Positions 54,258 through 64,000 of a stretch of 64,000 nt of DNA are shown here, piece after piece. The DNA is taken from positions 62,001 to 126,000 of the forward strand of contig JAHLKD010000028.1 of assembly GCA_025526935.1 (NCBI GenBank), given 5' to 3'. The notes under the pieces were generated by a model. That model made no database searches. It saw only the letters and a program-made list of their open reading frames with translations, and was not told the DNA's origin. Numbering within the stretch: the first letter of the stretch is position 1; each line of letters opens with the position of its first letter. This DNA is from Cladochytrium replicatum. Taxonomy: Eukaryota > Chytridiomycota > Chytridiomycetes > Cladochytriales > Cladochytriaceae. Position numbers and translations under genes: made by a program.

Positions 54258-54550
54258 GAGCAGAGATGCGAATCGATATACGACAATTAAATCAGCACTG
54301 AGAGCAGATCATAAAAGGTTGAGTATGAAACAGGGACCGAAGTTGCAGCCAATGGAGAGTTTTGAGTTGTTTTTGTAGAGGTGGCAATCACGTGTGTCTA
54401 GACTGAGGTGAGGCATCATAGGGAATGGCCGTTAGCTTGACTGCAGAAATAACGGTTTATTCAGATGTTTAGAAGCAGAACATAAATATCAGAGATAGAA
54501 TATGAGAGCACACAGATTGATAGTGAAGTGTAAAACATAAACTAAAATCC
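54258..54550. other. Intergenic / upstream of the arrestin-like gene
   Basis: No coding content recognised. Confidence 0.4.
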
Positions 54551-55625
54551 AATTGATTCACGAAATTGGTGATTCCCTCAAAGAACAGCTCAGGCTTTTC
54601 AATGTGCAGCGTGCAAAAGTTAGAACGTCATCAGTTGTACAGACATCAAGCTGCTTACTGATAGTGGCCAGCTTCATCAACAACCAACGTGGAAACCCAG
54701 CATCCGAACCGCGAGCTTCAATGCCGTCTTCTTGACGAACCCGACTTCCTCTTTGGGGTCTGCGAAATCAGGGTCTCCAGCTCCCATAACAAGCAATATG
54801 GGACTTTGATTCCTGGCACAGTTGTAAGCGCCTCCCAAGCAATTGCTTTCGAGGCTCGAACGTACTCGCCGATGGCGGCGACTCGACTCTTGTTGGCGGG
54901 AAGTGAAGCACTTAATCCAGCAATGTGAGAATCGATGTCGCCAGGAGGCGACTTATATCGAGTTTTGTAGTACGCGACCGACGTGGTGGTACCTCAAAGC
55001 TTTGGGAAGAGAATGTAGGAGATCGGACGGAAGTAGGTGTCTGACCAGGCAAAGAGATTCGTCAGGTGGGCAAGTTATATGTTCCGTCTGTTATTCTCAC
55101 CGGCTGGCATGGTCTGAAAAATCCTCCGATGGTGACTATCCGGCGACACATGCCGGCCTTCCAGCACTGGTGTTCGCAGCAATGAATGAGAAACTTGCTG
55201 CTGCGAACGAGCTTCCGACAAAATCACAGGCTTTGCTATGTTTTCGGCATCAAGAACGGCAAGAATGTCTGGCGCTTGATCTTGAACCGTGTAGCTTTTG
55301 AATCCGCTCGAGCTTTCACTCTCACCAAGAATTGCCGTCACGATCACGCGGTACCCGGCATCGCGAAATTTCGGTGCGAGGAATCTGTACTGCTGTCGAA
55401 CGTCACGTAAGATTTGCAAGGTAAATTCATCAAAAACTGCCTATCACTGCATTTGCACCGATGTTCGCTCACCAATTCCAGGGACACAGAAAAAAGTGGG
55501 TCGTTCTGATTCTCCAGAATCTTCGTATGCGATTTTCAACCCCGAAACGTTCACAAATTTTGTGGTTGATCCAGAGAACACTTGCGACAAGAACTTGAGT
55601 AGACACGTCGATGGCTGTCAAAGCT
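54551..55625 (-). pseudogene. Decayed alpha/beta hydrolase, tandem copy of the gene at 56.8-57.9 kb
   Basis: It aligns by eye with the intact copy along its whole length. Exon 1 reads SQVFSGSTTKFVNVSGLKIA and FFCVPGIG before a GTGAG donor. Exon 2 reads QQYRFLAPKFRDAGYRVIVT and QDQAPDILAVLDAENIAKP, then loses frame. The next frame gives VGSSFAAASFSFIAANTSAG, and a further shift follows near 55135. The last exon reads HIEKPELFFEGITNFVNQ. The middle has more changes (for example TAILGESES for TDIRGGGES). The nucleophile-elbow Ser survives only in the shifted frame. The copy arose by tandem duplication and is no longer functional. Confidence 0.88.
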
Positions 55626-56590
55626 GAGTTGATGTATCTTGAGGGTTAAGTTTGCATGCTTTCAAGGTTTTTGTAGCTCTCGGAAACCGCCGGTGATCTG
55701 ATCGAGATGCCACGTACCAGCCGTCATCTCTTTAGCGGAGGGTGGTGTTGTGTCCCACGGTTTTAATGAATCAATGCCTGGCGAGTGAGGCACGGTTATC
55801 GAAACGTATTAGCGCTCTGAGCAACGCTCTGTTGAAATTTGGTCTATGCTTCAGGGGCCTTTCACTAACCCTTTGCCCATATAGGACTTTACCTGTCTTT
55901 ACTGCCAGTGTGATATCTATCCAGCTTTTCAAAGGTCAACCAGAATTTCTCACATGTGCATTGTTCAAATGCCTTTTACAAAACTTTGCCATCAAAGAAA
56001 TGTGAAAGAACTGGCTAAGAGTCTGTCCCTTTGCTAGATTACCTTAAGCAACCACACCAAGGATACAAAAATCTGGAAAATTTTGTTCGTCAAACTTTCA
56101 AACTAAAACAAAATTAGCGTGGATCTGCCAATATTTCGTAGTTGCATTTGTCAGCGTTCCACATTTGTGCTTTCATCCTTAGCACTGCACAAAGCACATC
56201 AAATGCTGACAAAGGAGATATCAAACAGAGCAAGAAGGAATACCATTCTTCAGAGGAAGCCACGTACCGTGCGAGTTCATTTGGAAACAGTGACATGTTC
56301 TCATCATGCAAATATTCGAGAACCCTCCAAAAGATTCTTCCGAACGCTGAATCGAAAACAGAATCGTTCGGATCAACAAGTTTGATGATGCTAGTACGTT
56401 GATGAGCACCTGGAGGCTGTAATCTGATCAGTCGAATACCTCATGCGATGTCCGATCAGGCAGTGATGCAAACAAAGCGTGATTGGACGCTTTCTGCAGT
56501 GGCTACTTCTCTGGTGGGTCAAAGGTGGTAGCAGACAAGGGTTAAAATTAGGTGGACAGAAATGTACGGTTTTGTGGATCCCAGGACATT
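55626..56590. other. Intergenic between the two hydrolase copies
   Basis: About 1 kb without a recognisable gene. A solitary GGTGGACAGAAATGTAC at about 56551 resembles the subterminal motif of the mobile block at 39-49 kb. Confidence 0.4.
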
Positions 56591-56728
56591 ACACCATCTC
56601 TGGGTTCCCGTAACTCAACAGATCAAATTGGGAACTGTGCAAAGAGTATCAATTGTGGAAACACCATCTCTGGGTTCCCGTAACTCAACAGATCAAATTG
56701 GGAACTGTGCAGAGTATCAATTGTGGAA
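56591..56728. repeat. 70-bp direct tandem duplication
   Basis: Two copies begin ACACCATCTCTGGGTTCCCG, at 56591 and 56661, and are identical except that the second lacks two bases (GCAAAGAG versus GCAGAG). It lies just downstream of the intact hydrolase gene. Confidence 0.95.
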
Positions 56729-56813
56729 AAATACTTAATTTGAAACACAGATAAATTTTAGAATAGAGAAACATAGGTTGGCGTCGAAGCATAGATTATT
56801 GGCTCATAGAACC

Positions 56814-57877
56814 TCAAAACCCGATAGATTTAACAAAAGTTTTAATCCCTTCAAAAACTTCGTCTGGTTTTTCGATGTGCTGATTTCGAACGTTAGAATA
56901 CAATCGCTACTGCGTATATATAGAGTCCTGCTTACCGGATAATGACCGGCCGCTTCAACCACCAATGTGGAAACTCCGGATTCCGACCCGCGAGCATCGA
57001 TTACCGATTTCTTGACAAACTCGACTTCCTCTTTCGGGTCGGCGAAATCAGGGTCGCCCGATCCCATCACGAGAAACATTGGAGCTTTGATACCGGGTGA
57101 AGTTGTGAGAGCTTCCCAAGCAACCACCTTTGAAGCGCGAACGAATTCGCCAAGAGCAGAAACTCGATTCTTGTCGGAGGCAAACGAGCTGGTCAAGGCA
57201 GCTACGTGCGACTCGAAGTCCGCGGGAGGTGATTTGTAAAGTGTTCGGTAGTATGCGATCCAGCTGGTCGTTCCCCAGATCTTTGGGAATAAGAGGTACG
57301 AGATCGGACGGAAATATGTATCTGAACAAAACAATAAATCAGATCCAGCAAATATTTGAGCAGCTTTTTCTCACCAGCTGGCATGGGTCTGAAGAATCCG
57401 CCGATGGTGACCACACCGGCGACGGCAGAGGGCCGTCCGGCACTTGCGTTAGCGGCGATGTAAGACAAGCTCGCTGCAGCGAAAGAGTTTGCGACAAAAA
57501 CAACCGGTTTCGTGATTTGTTCGGCATCGAGAACAGCAAGAATGTCCGAAGCTTGGTCTTCAACGGTGCAGGTTGTGAATCCACTCGAGCTTTCACCACC
57601 TCCACGGATATCAGTCACGATCACTCTGTACCCAGCGTCGCGGAGTTTGGGAGCAAGGAACCTGTACTGCTGTCGCACATCACCTGAGCAATCAAAAGCT
57701 GATTAGTGAATGACATACAGCTCCACCGAACGTTATCTCACCGATTCCAGGGATACAAAAAATAATGGGCCGATCCGACTCTCCCGAATCTTCATAGGCG
57801 ATTTTTAACCCCGCAACGTCCGCAAACTTTGTGGTTGATCCTTCGAACACTTGAGAGAAGTTTTTCTGAGGCGACAT
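56814..57877 (-). CDS. Alpha/beta hydrolase, intact member of a tandem pair
   Basis: Four exons (57877-57742, 57683-57375, 57321-56936, 56879-56814) join in phase to 298 residues. Order: TKFADVAGLKIAYEDSGESD, oxyanion region IIFCIPGIGDVRQQYRFLAP, RDAGYRVIVTDIRGGGESS, helix DQASDILAVLDAEQITKP, nucleophile elbow VVFVANSFAAASLSYIA (Ser in NSFAA, in place of GXSXG), a lid-like part (FRPISYLLFPKIWGTTSW), the Asp strand APMFLVMGSGDPDFADPKEE, and VVEAAGHYPHIEKPDEVF with the catalytic His. The Ser-Asp-His set is therefore present with an atypical elbow. There is no signal peptide, so it is likely cytosolic. The substrate is unknown. Confidence 0.88.
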
Positions 57878-58521
57878 TTTGATGTGATTGGTGTGTCGGA
57901 TTTGGGTTGTTCGGAGTGGTCGTCCTTTTATGGAATCAGGGAAACCGCCTATCATCATGGAGGCCACGCAGAGAAGCGCAGCTTCGGTGGAAGGTAGTGT
58001 TTGTGTTCCACGGATTTTGGCCGATCAATTTTGCCGTCACTGGCGGTATGCTGAGCTTGTGGCACCCGGTGCGTGCTAGGCCTGAGCAAACGAATATCAA
58101 TACTGCGCTGGGTCTGGCCCGACCCTGCTGCGCTCGTCTCAGCATGGGCTTTCAGTCAGCCAGTAGTTTCGGGATCAGTCAGTGGAGAGACAACGTACGT
58201 GCCGAGTGGCAGGTTTATGTGCTGAGCAATGATGGACGATTAAAAAATTGGAGGTTGTATGACAAACAACAAAGCTATCCATTTATCAGAAATGTCCGAT
58301 CAACCCCAAGACCATCTGCGATCATGTTAGGAGGTTACGCCACTGCTCCCCGAAGTGCGGCTGGGTGGGAATGGCAAGCATCGCTGGGCTGAGCTTTACC
58401 CCACCTATCCCGGCTCTCTGATCTGTTGCTAGGCACTAGGACATCGACACCACACCTCTGATTCCCTCCTACATCAACATAGATTGGCTCACGCTCTTGA
58501 TCCATTGTCAACATACTCTTG
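57878..58521. other. Divergent upstream region of the hydrolase and carboxypeptidase genes
   Basis: 644 bases. A 161-codon plus-strand frame here (57907-58392) has no recognisable content. No regulatory site is claimed. Confidence 0.4.
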
Positions 58522-60630
58522 ATGCCCCCATTTCGCAAAAATGCATGCTCCTTGCTAGCGGTCTTACTGGTATCACATGCAATTTTCGTGAATGCCGGGA
58601 ACTGGACTATGCCATGGCTGGATGGTATTCTTCCGAATCGTATGTTGTTAACACTTTGTTAAACCCTGTGATCACCAACTGACATTAAATCCACAGGGGC
58701 AACATTCAGTGTCCCAAACATCATATACTTCCCTTCCTCTGTTCGACCAACTATTTTGAGTTCCTTCTCGGGATACATCGACGTCAGCCCAACAAATAAT
58801 CGGTCTATCGGTCACAACATGTACTTTTGGTACTTCCCGGCTGCAGCAAATGCAACTGCAAAGAAACAGCTGGTATGACAGGAGTTCAAATATTTATGTC
58901 ATTTTATTTATGGATTTTTAGATTCTTTACTTGAATGGCGGGCCAGGCTGTTCGAGCTTGGTGGGGCTGTTTCGTGTCAACGGCCCTGTGATGCCCAACC
59001 CATTGGCGACAGGAGGTCAGTTCGTTTCAAACCCAAGCAGTTGGCATTTAAATGCGGATGTTGTCTATGGTATGGTTATTGATAATCTCTAGTTTACTTA
59101 AGCTCAACTTGCTCAGTGGATCAACCGATCTTCACTGGATACTCATATAGCGTACGAGGTTCATTCGCACGGAACCAGAACCAAGTATCCAACTTAATGT
59201 ACAACTTTCTCGTTCGTTTTCTTTACATCTTTAGTGAACTGCAAGATCATCAGGCGAGTTAAAATTGTGAATAATATGATAAACGATAACATTCTGGCAT
59301 TGCAGTTAATCCTCTCTGGTGAAAGGTAAAAAAAAGGGAAGATGGGAAAGTCACCGTGGGTCGGCTAACTCCGCAATTCACCAGCTATGCAGGCCAGTAC
59401 ATACCGTACCTGGCAAGAAATATTATTTTTAGGAATACATTTGCAAGATGGTTCCAAAATAACGGGCTGGTAAGCGATCTCTTTACACTTATTGACCCGT
59501 TTCCGATTTCGCTCCTTGCAGATCAATCTTGCTGCAATCGGAATCGGCGCGCCATTCATAGACTCTGCTTCTCTGGTATGACAGCTTAGGAACGAGCCCA
59601 GGAGTAGCTTAAATTTTTAGTGTAGTATACGTCGTATTTACCTTTTGCACTACAATACGGGTTAGATTTTGGCAACGCAACGGCTCAGGTAGTTTCCAAC
59701 GTTTTACATTTGGAAGTTTCAGACATATTGAATATCGCGTCTTAGTCGTTGTACCGAAATCGTACGAATGAGTGTAACAACGCAATGACCCAGGTTGGGG
59801 ACCTCACATACATTGCGGAGTGCACTCGAATTATGGACGCGATTACGTCAACCGTTTCATCACTTCGCAATGGGTACTGCAGTAAATTGGCGGAACATCA
59901 AAACGCTAACTCCATTTAACCACTCCAGGAGCTGTTTCAACTATTATCAAATTCGTCGCGGGCTTCAGAGCCCAATTATATGCGTAGATACCGTTACAAC
60001 ACAAGACTATAACACATACTTGCTTGTCAACGTAGGGATCATGTAGTCACCTTGAGCCGGTACTCACCTATTTTAACCAGGACGGTGTTTTTCGAAACGC
60101 AGTGCACACCCCGTACGTGGCAGGATCCAAAGTCCCCCAGTTTTTCCAAACATGTTCCACCAATGTTTGGAACAATATGAGCCCAGACGGATCAAGGCCT
60201 TCGAAAGATACGCTAAAGCGGCTCCTCAGCACTGGGATTCCGGTCCATATCTGGAGGTTGGCATACACAAGTGACAAGATCTTGTTTTACTGAAGTTCAC
60301 AACTCTCAGTGGCACCGAAGACTTTATCATTAACTATATGGGGCTCGAAAGTGCTATCGAAAAGATGTGGACAAATGGCCAACTTCAGGTATTGATCTAG
60401 CCTTGTTCGTCGGTTTGACCAACTCATTGACTATTCATCTTCAGAATTCGCTTACAAACTGGGTTGTTGGTGGGCAGGTAGTTGGGAGAACAGCAAAAGT
60501 GAATGGGCTGACATACTATCGAATTTCGAACGTTGGTCATCTGACAGTGGGAGAAGCGCCTACGATTGGGAATCAGATTGTACAAAACCTTTTGGCAGAT
60601 GCAGCGGCATTTCATGCAGCAAAGCGTTGA
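58522..60630 (+). CDS. Secreted serine carboxypeptidase (family S10)
   Basis: A multi-exon gene. Exon 1 (58522-58639) encodes the signal peptide MPPFRKNACSLLAVLLVSHA, and exon 2 starts at 58697 in phase. Then come SSFSGYIDVSPTNNRSIGHN, YFWYFPAAANATAKKQL, LYLNGGPGCSSLVGLF (oxyanion region), NADVVYVDQPIFTGYSY, the nucleophile LSGESYAGQYIPYLA built across an intron at about 59327-59383, GTEDFIINYMG (catalytic Asp), and RISNVGHLTVGEAP (catalytic His). The end is at TGA 60628-60630. S10 enzymes remove C-terminal residues at acidic pH in vacuoles or outside the cell. No C-terminal membrane helix is seen, so it is not of the Kex1 type. About eight introns; the borders in 59580-60100 are approximate. 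Confidence 0.9.
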
Positions 60631-62991
60631 TGTTAGAAATCAGCTTTTATGAGCTTTAAGTATTTGGGGATTTACAAAGGGATGCTGGGGCTGCCTGAAG
60701 GTAGTATATTATTTCGGTTCGTTGAAGCATTCTTGTGCAGGTAGAAATTTTGTTTAATCATGCGGTTGTGCTCCCCCATAAAGAAACGAAATAGAAAATG
60801 GGCGATGCCAGATACCAAATTCATCTCGACTTTTGTTTGACTTCGGTTTCAATCTGGCTGGGATCAGCTGGTTGACATCAAAGCATGGCGGCACATTTTC
60901 AGGTTTGTGGCGACTGCTTTACAGGGAATAATAATAAACCACCGCGCCACCCAACAGTGATTGGTTGGTTGATCATCCCTTGATCGAATTTTGCAGACCT
61001 CCAGATTCTGATTTGTATCAGCGTCCTGGGAAACGCAAAGAAATCAAGCCAAACTTCTTCGAGTTTCTCATTCAAACATGGATGGAAAGAAAGTATTGAT
61101 GGGATGAAACGTCACGATGGAAAATCACACTGAACTCTCGTAAGCGCTTCACATGTTTTGGATCCCTACTGGGGACGGTTAAAATTACCTGGGCAATCCA
61201 ACCGAGAACAAACGATGAAGCATTGTCCGCCTTGTTTTGTGACCACGCAACTTATGTCAAAATCAAATCATACGAATGATTTTCTTAGAAAGATCAGGGT
61301 TTTCTGCTCGTCGCTTTCCGTTGCAAGGTTCATTATGATCCCTGTCCTTCTGAGAGAGCTTCTCGCTTACCTTCTCGCCAAGTCGGATGCTGAACGGGGC
61401 TGTCCTTACGATCAATAGCGGCATTAGTCTAGCTTTTCTTTTGTTGCTCGCAAAATCGTTGGAGCAACTGCGAAATTTTCCTCACCGCAGATGTCTGGAT
61501 ATGCTGCGGCTTCGAACTAAGCTGATCGGTGCAATCTTTTGCTTTCGGATCAACGGTGACAGTGCGCAAACAAACATTCACACAGGGGAAAATCTTGAAT
61601 ATGGTAGGATGTTATGCGAATGCACGTCCGTCTCATCATGGGTCCTTTGATCAGGTTAGCCCAACCCACCGCAAGCTACTTAAACTTTTGCCCAAAAACC
61701 TCATCTGCCGCTTAACCGTCCCGCTCAGGCTTTTGTCGTGAAATTAACTTCTTTATTCTTGGCACAGACCTTGTAGGAATCCCAGTTCAAAGCTAATGTG
61801 TCCATCTATCTGCTGCAAGTTTACCTCGGCCCCGCCATCTGGGCTGGCGTTGGAACGCTCTTGGGGGTCGTGCTGCTTCAGGTGGGATTCATAGTTTGCT
61901 CGCACAGGATGAGAGTGCACTGCTTGCCGCAAGTGATAAACGTTTGAATCTCCTTCGAGAGCTACTCTATGGTGAGCGAAAAGAGTCTCGTTTCCTGCTA
62001 CTTCTTGAATAGTGGCATAATTAGCTATGACGGTGGTTGATTGGAGTAAGTCCGAGAGTGGGCTGAAAATGAAGGACAATTACTACATGCCGATTTTGGC
62101 CCGCGGCAATGGGAAGACTGAAGTGCTCCAGTGGATGAATTGGAATCGATCGATAGATAACTCAATGAGGTTCTCGAATGGTGGAGAACATGGAGCTCAA
62201 GTGGTCGAAAGATTGTATCTGTGGAGCAGGTGGAAGGGGTCAAGCGGACTTCTGCAACGGTGGGGATCAAGCACGGAAACACTCTACAAGAAATGAGTAC
62301 AGATGCGAAGAAAATAATGAAATGGATTTGGAGATCTTCCTCTACTTCCCCGATTCATCGCCAGTGCTCGACAGGCTTCTTCACATCTCAACAGCAGAGG
62401 TTAAATTGGGGTTGGGCACCTTCATGTCTGACGGAGGAGATGTGGGCTCAATTTCCCCATGCCAGATCTGCCATGGTAGGGATAATTCACCACGAGAGAT
62501 ACGCTTTTCTCTTTTAAATACAATCAACTGTATTGTACTCCTTCGAAATAGGTGAAGATGAAGTGATAACGAGGCGGGATAAACAAAATCCAGTGCAGCT
62601 CCATGAAATAATAGAGAAGTATCGTTTTGATGAAAACGAAACATTCTGGAACAAGTTGTAGATAAAAAAGCCGAGTTAATAATGTCCATGAGCTACACTT
62701 TCACAAAACGCATCACATAAAAACATAAAATAAAAAACCATTGGGAATAAAAACCGCCCATGCAAAACAGTCCACATTGGAATGAGAGCACAAATATTGT
62801 GATCAAAGAATGGTTTGGAATCGGGGGTGTGGATCAGCAAAGGATGAAGGTCAAAAGAAAAGAAATGGTCGTAACACCACCAACCGGTTAACTCCGGAGA
62901 AGATGGCCGACTTATGGATTGTGACGGACGGCCGCTCTCGGCCATAGACATACTCTGAGCCTAATTGCTGCTGGTGCCCCCCATCCTTTAA
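60631..62991. other. Long stretch without a recognised gene
   Basis: 2.4 kb between the carboxypeptidase and ATG1. Open frames reach 125 codons (for example plus 62178-62555, with KLGLGTFMSDGGDVGSISPC-like text, and minus 62079-61753) but carry no known motif. AT content rises toward 62700. Probably intergenic, perhaps with an old gene remnant at 61.7-62.6 kb. Confidence 0.4.
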
Positions 62992-64000
62992 TCAAACACC
63001 AACGCCGGCACCGCCACCAGATGTCGCCCGACCCCCCTCGATCAAACGCTGCACGTTTTCCACTCTCGAATACAACTTTGCAACCACGCTCTCGACAACA
63101 CCACGATCGTCGTCGGAGATGTTTCCCCCACCACCTCCGGTCCCACTCGCCGGCGCAATTAGCAGTGCTTCGAGAAGCACCATGGCGGTGGTATACATCT
63201 CCTCCGCAAGATGGAGGTTCGCGCTCCCTTCGCTCTCACCGCTCTCCCCGCCCGACATCTGCTGCACCTCTTCGTCCACAGCTCCCCTCGACTAATGGAA
63301 TGAAACAGAAGCGGTTAGCGCTCTCACTAAAGAAAACCGGTTGGATCTTACAAGCTGCAGCGCTCGGTCATAGATGATCTTTTCCGCGGTCCTGGCGGAA
63401 GGCGGCACCACTTCCCTAAACTCTACCCCACGCGCGCTCGCGAGCGCCTGCTGAGCACTCAACCACGCCGCCTCCGCCTCGCTCATCCACCCCCTCGCAA
63501 CCTCTGCGTTCTCAAGACACCCATTGAATCGGTCGCGGATCCACACCACCCGCTCGCTAAGCTCCCCTTCCAGCCCCTTCGTGCTCGACATCTCCACCAC
63601 AGCCGTCGACCCCGAGTTCCGACCCTCCCAGATCACCTTGGCGATCTCCATGGCGAACTGGTACAGCCCCAACGTGAAGAGGTAAAGGTTGAGCGTTTCC
63701 TCGGATGCGACCCAGAAGGCCGCGGTGTTGTTGCGCGCGCCGCGGGCGATCGCGAGGGCTTCGTTTGCGAGCGAGTTGACGAGGTTCGCGGACTGTGTGC
63801 AGTTCTTGAGGGTGCGGAGGAGGGAGGTGGGGTCTTCGGCGATGACGTTCGGGACGTCGTTTCGGGGTTGCGGCGGGGAAGATGAGAGACTGGCAGGTGG
63901 GAAGGATTGGTTTGTTGGAGTAGATGCACGAGGACGTGAACTGGTTTGACGGGCGAAGGTGGGAGTTGGCTGGAGTGCAGGGCTTCCCTTTGGACGCAGC
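62992..64000 (-). CDS. ATG1: Autophagy kinase ATG1, C-terminal part (5' end outside window)
   Basis: Two exons (from beyond 64000 to 63352, and 63291-62992) join in phase. The first residues are a Pro/Ser/Thr-rich linker (STPTNQSFPPASLSSSPPQP), then the helical C-terminal domain of Atg1: SLANEALAIARGARNNTAAF, ETLNLYLFTLGLYQFAMEIA, VVWIRDRFNGCLENAEVARG, TAEKIIYDRALQLSRGAVDE, LAEEMYTTAMVLLEALLI and DDRGVVESVVAKLYSRVENV. This tandem MIT-like region binds Atg13 and targets the kinase to the phagophore assembly site. The kinase domain lies beyond the window end. A short Gly-rich tail ends at the stop 62994-62992. Confidence 0.88.

Noticed and set aside
57907-58392. A 161-codon plus-strand frame between the hydrolase and carboxypeptidase
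   Set aside because: No motif, and it overlaps the presumed divergent promoter region.

Overview
The window is a nuclear contig segment from a filamentous or zoosporic fungus, most probably an early-diverging lineage such as Chytridiomycota. Genes are split by short GT-AG introns (about 38-80 bases), lie close together on both strands, and have fungal signatures: a CBM1 cellulose-binding secreted protein, an Atg1-type C-terminus, the GID/CTLH complex, Spb4, Cmc4 and complex I subunits. MMADHC (cobalamin trafficking), a GT14 xylosyltransferase-like enzyme and a PARP-like/B-box protein are unusual for Dikarya and favour an early branch. The genus cannot be fixed from sequence alone. I see no rRNA, no credible tRNA and no CRISPR.

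Layout. 1-5.1 kb: the 3' end of an inositol 5-phosphatase, a LisH-CTLH-CRA protein, and a decayed second 5-phosphatase. 5.4-18.3 kb: a His/Pro-rich membrane protein, a dual-specificity phosphatase, a membrane protein with a cytoplasmic SH3 domain, a Cip1-like CBM1 protein, NDUFV1, and a divergent GT14 glycosyltransferase. 18.5-27.6 kb: a broken SET/MYND gene, NDUFS5, MMADHC, an unresolved 2.4-kb stretch, SPB4 and CMC4. 27.9-38.5 kb: a PARP-like/B-box/coiled-coil protein, a RAD51AP1-like locus with broken frames, a PPR protein, TXNDC9, a methyltransferase and an SLC25 carrier. 39.3-49.6 kb: a nested mobile-element block. Two 1.5-kb inverted arms flank a LINE, followed by a hAT transposase C-terminus, a satellite of about 98-bp units, an unrecognised coiled-coil frame, a second LINE remnant and a short hAT-like non-autonomous element. 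50.9-64 kb: an arrestin-like protein, an alpha/beta hydrolase pair (one intact, one decayed), a serine carboxypeptidase and the C-terminal part of ATG1.

Together. Several intact genes are mitochondrial (NDUFV1, NDUFS5, CMC4, PPR, SLC25; MMADHC feeds mitochondrial B12), but they are scattered and not an operon-like unit. The secreted or membrane set (Cip1-like, carboxypeptidase, GT14) fits a saprotroph that degrades plant material. Four loci (second 5-phosphatase, SET/MYND, RAD51AP1-like, upstream hydrolase copy) show single-base frame breaks, while their neighbours splice cleanly. This suggests real decay, although local assembly error cannot be excluded without reads.
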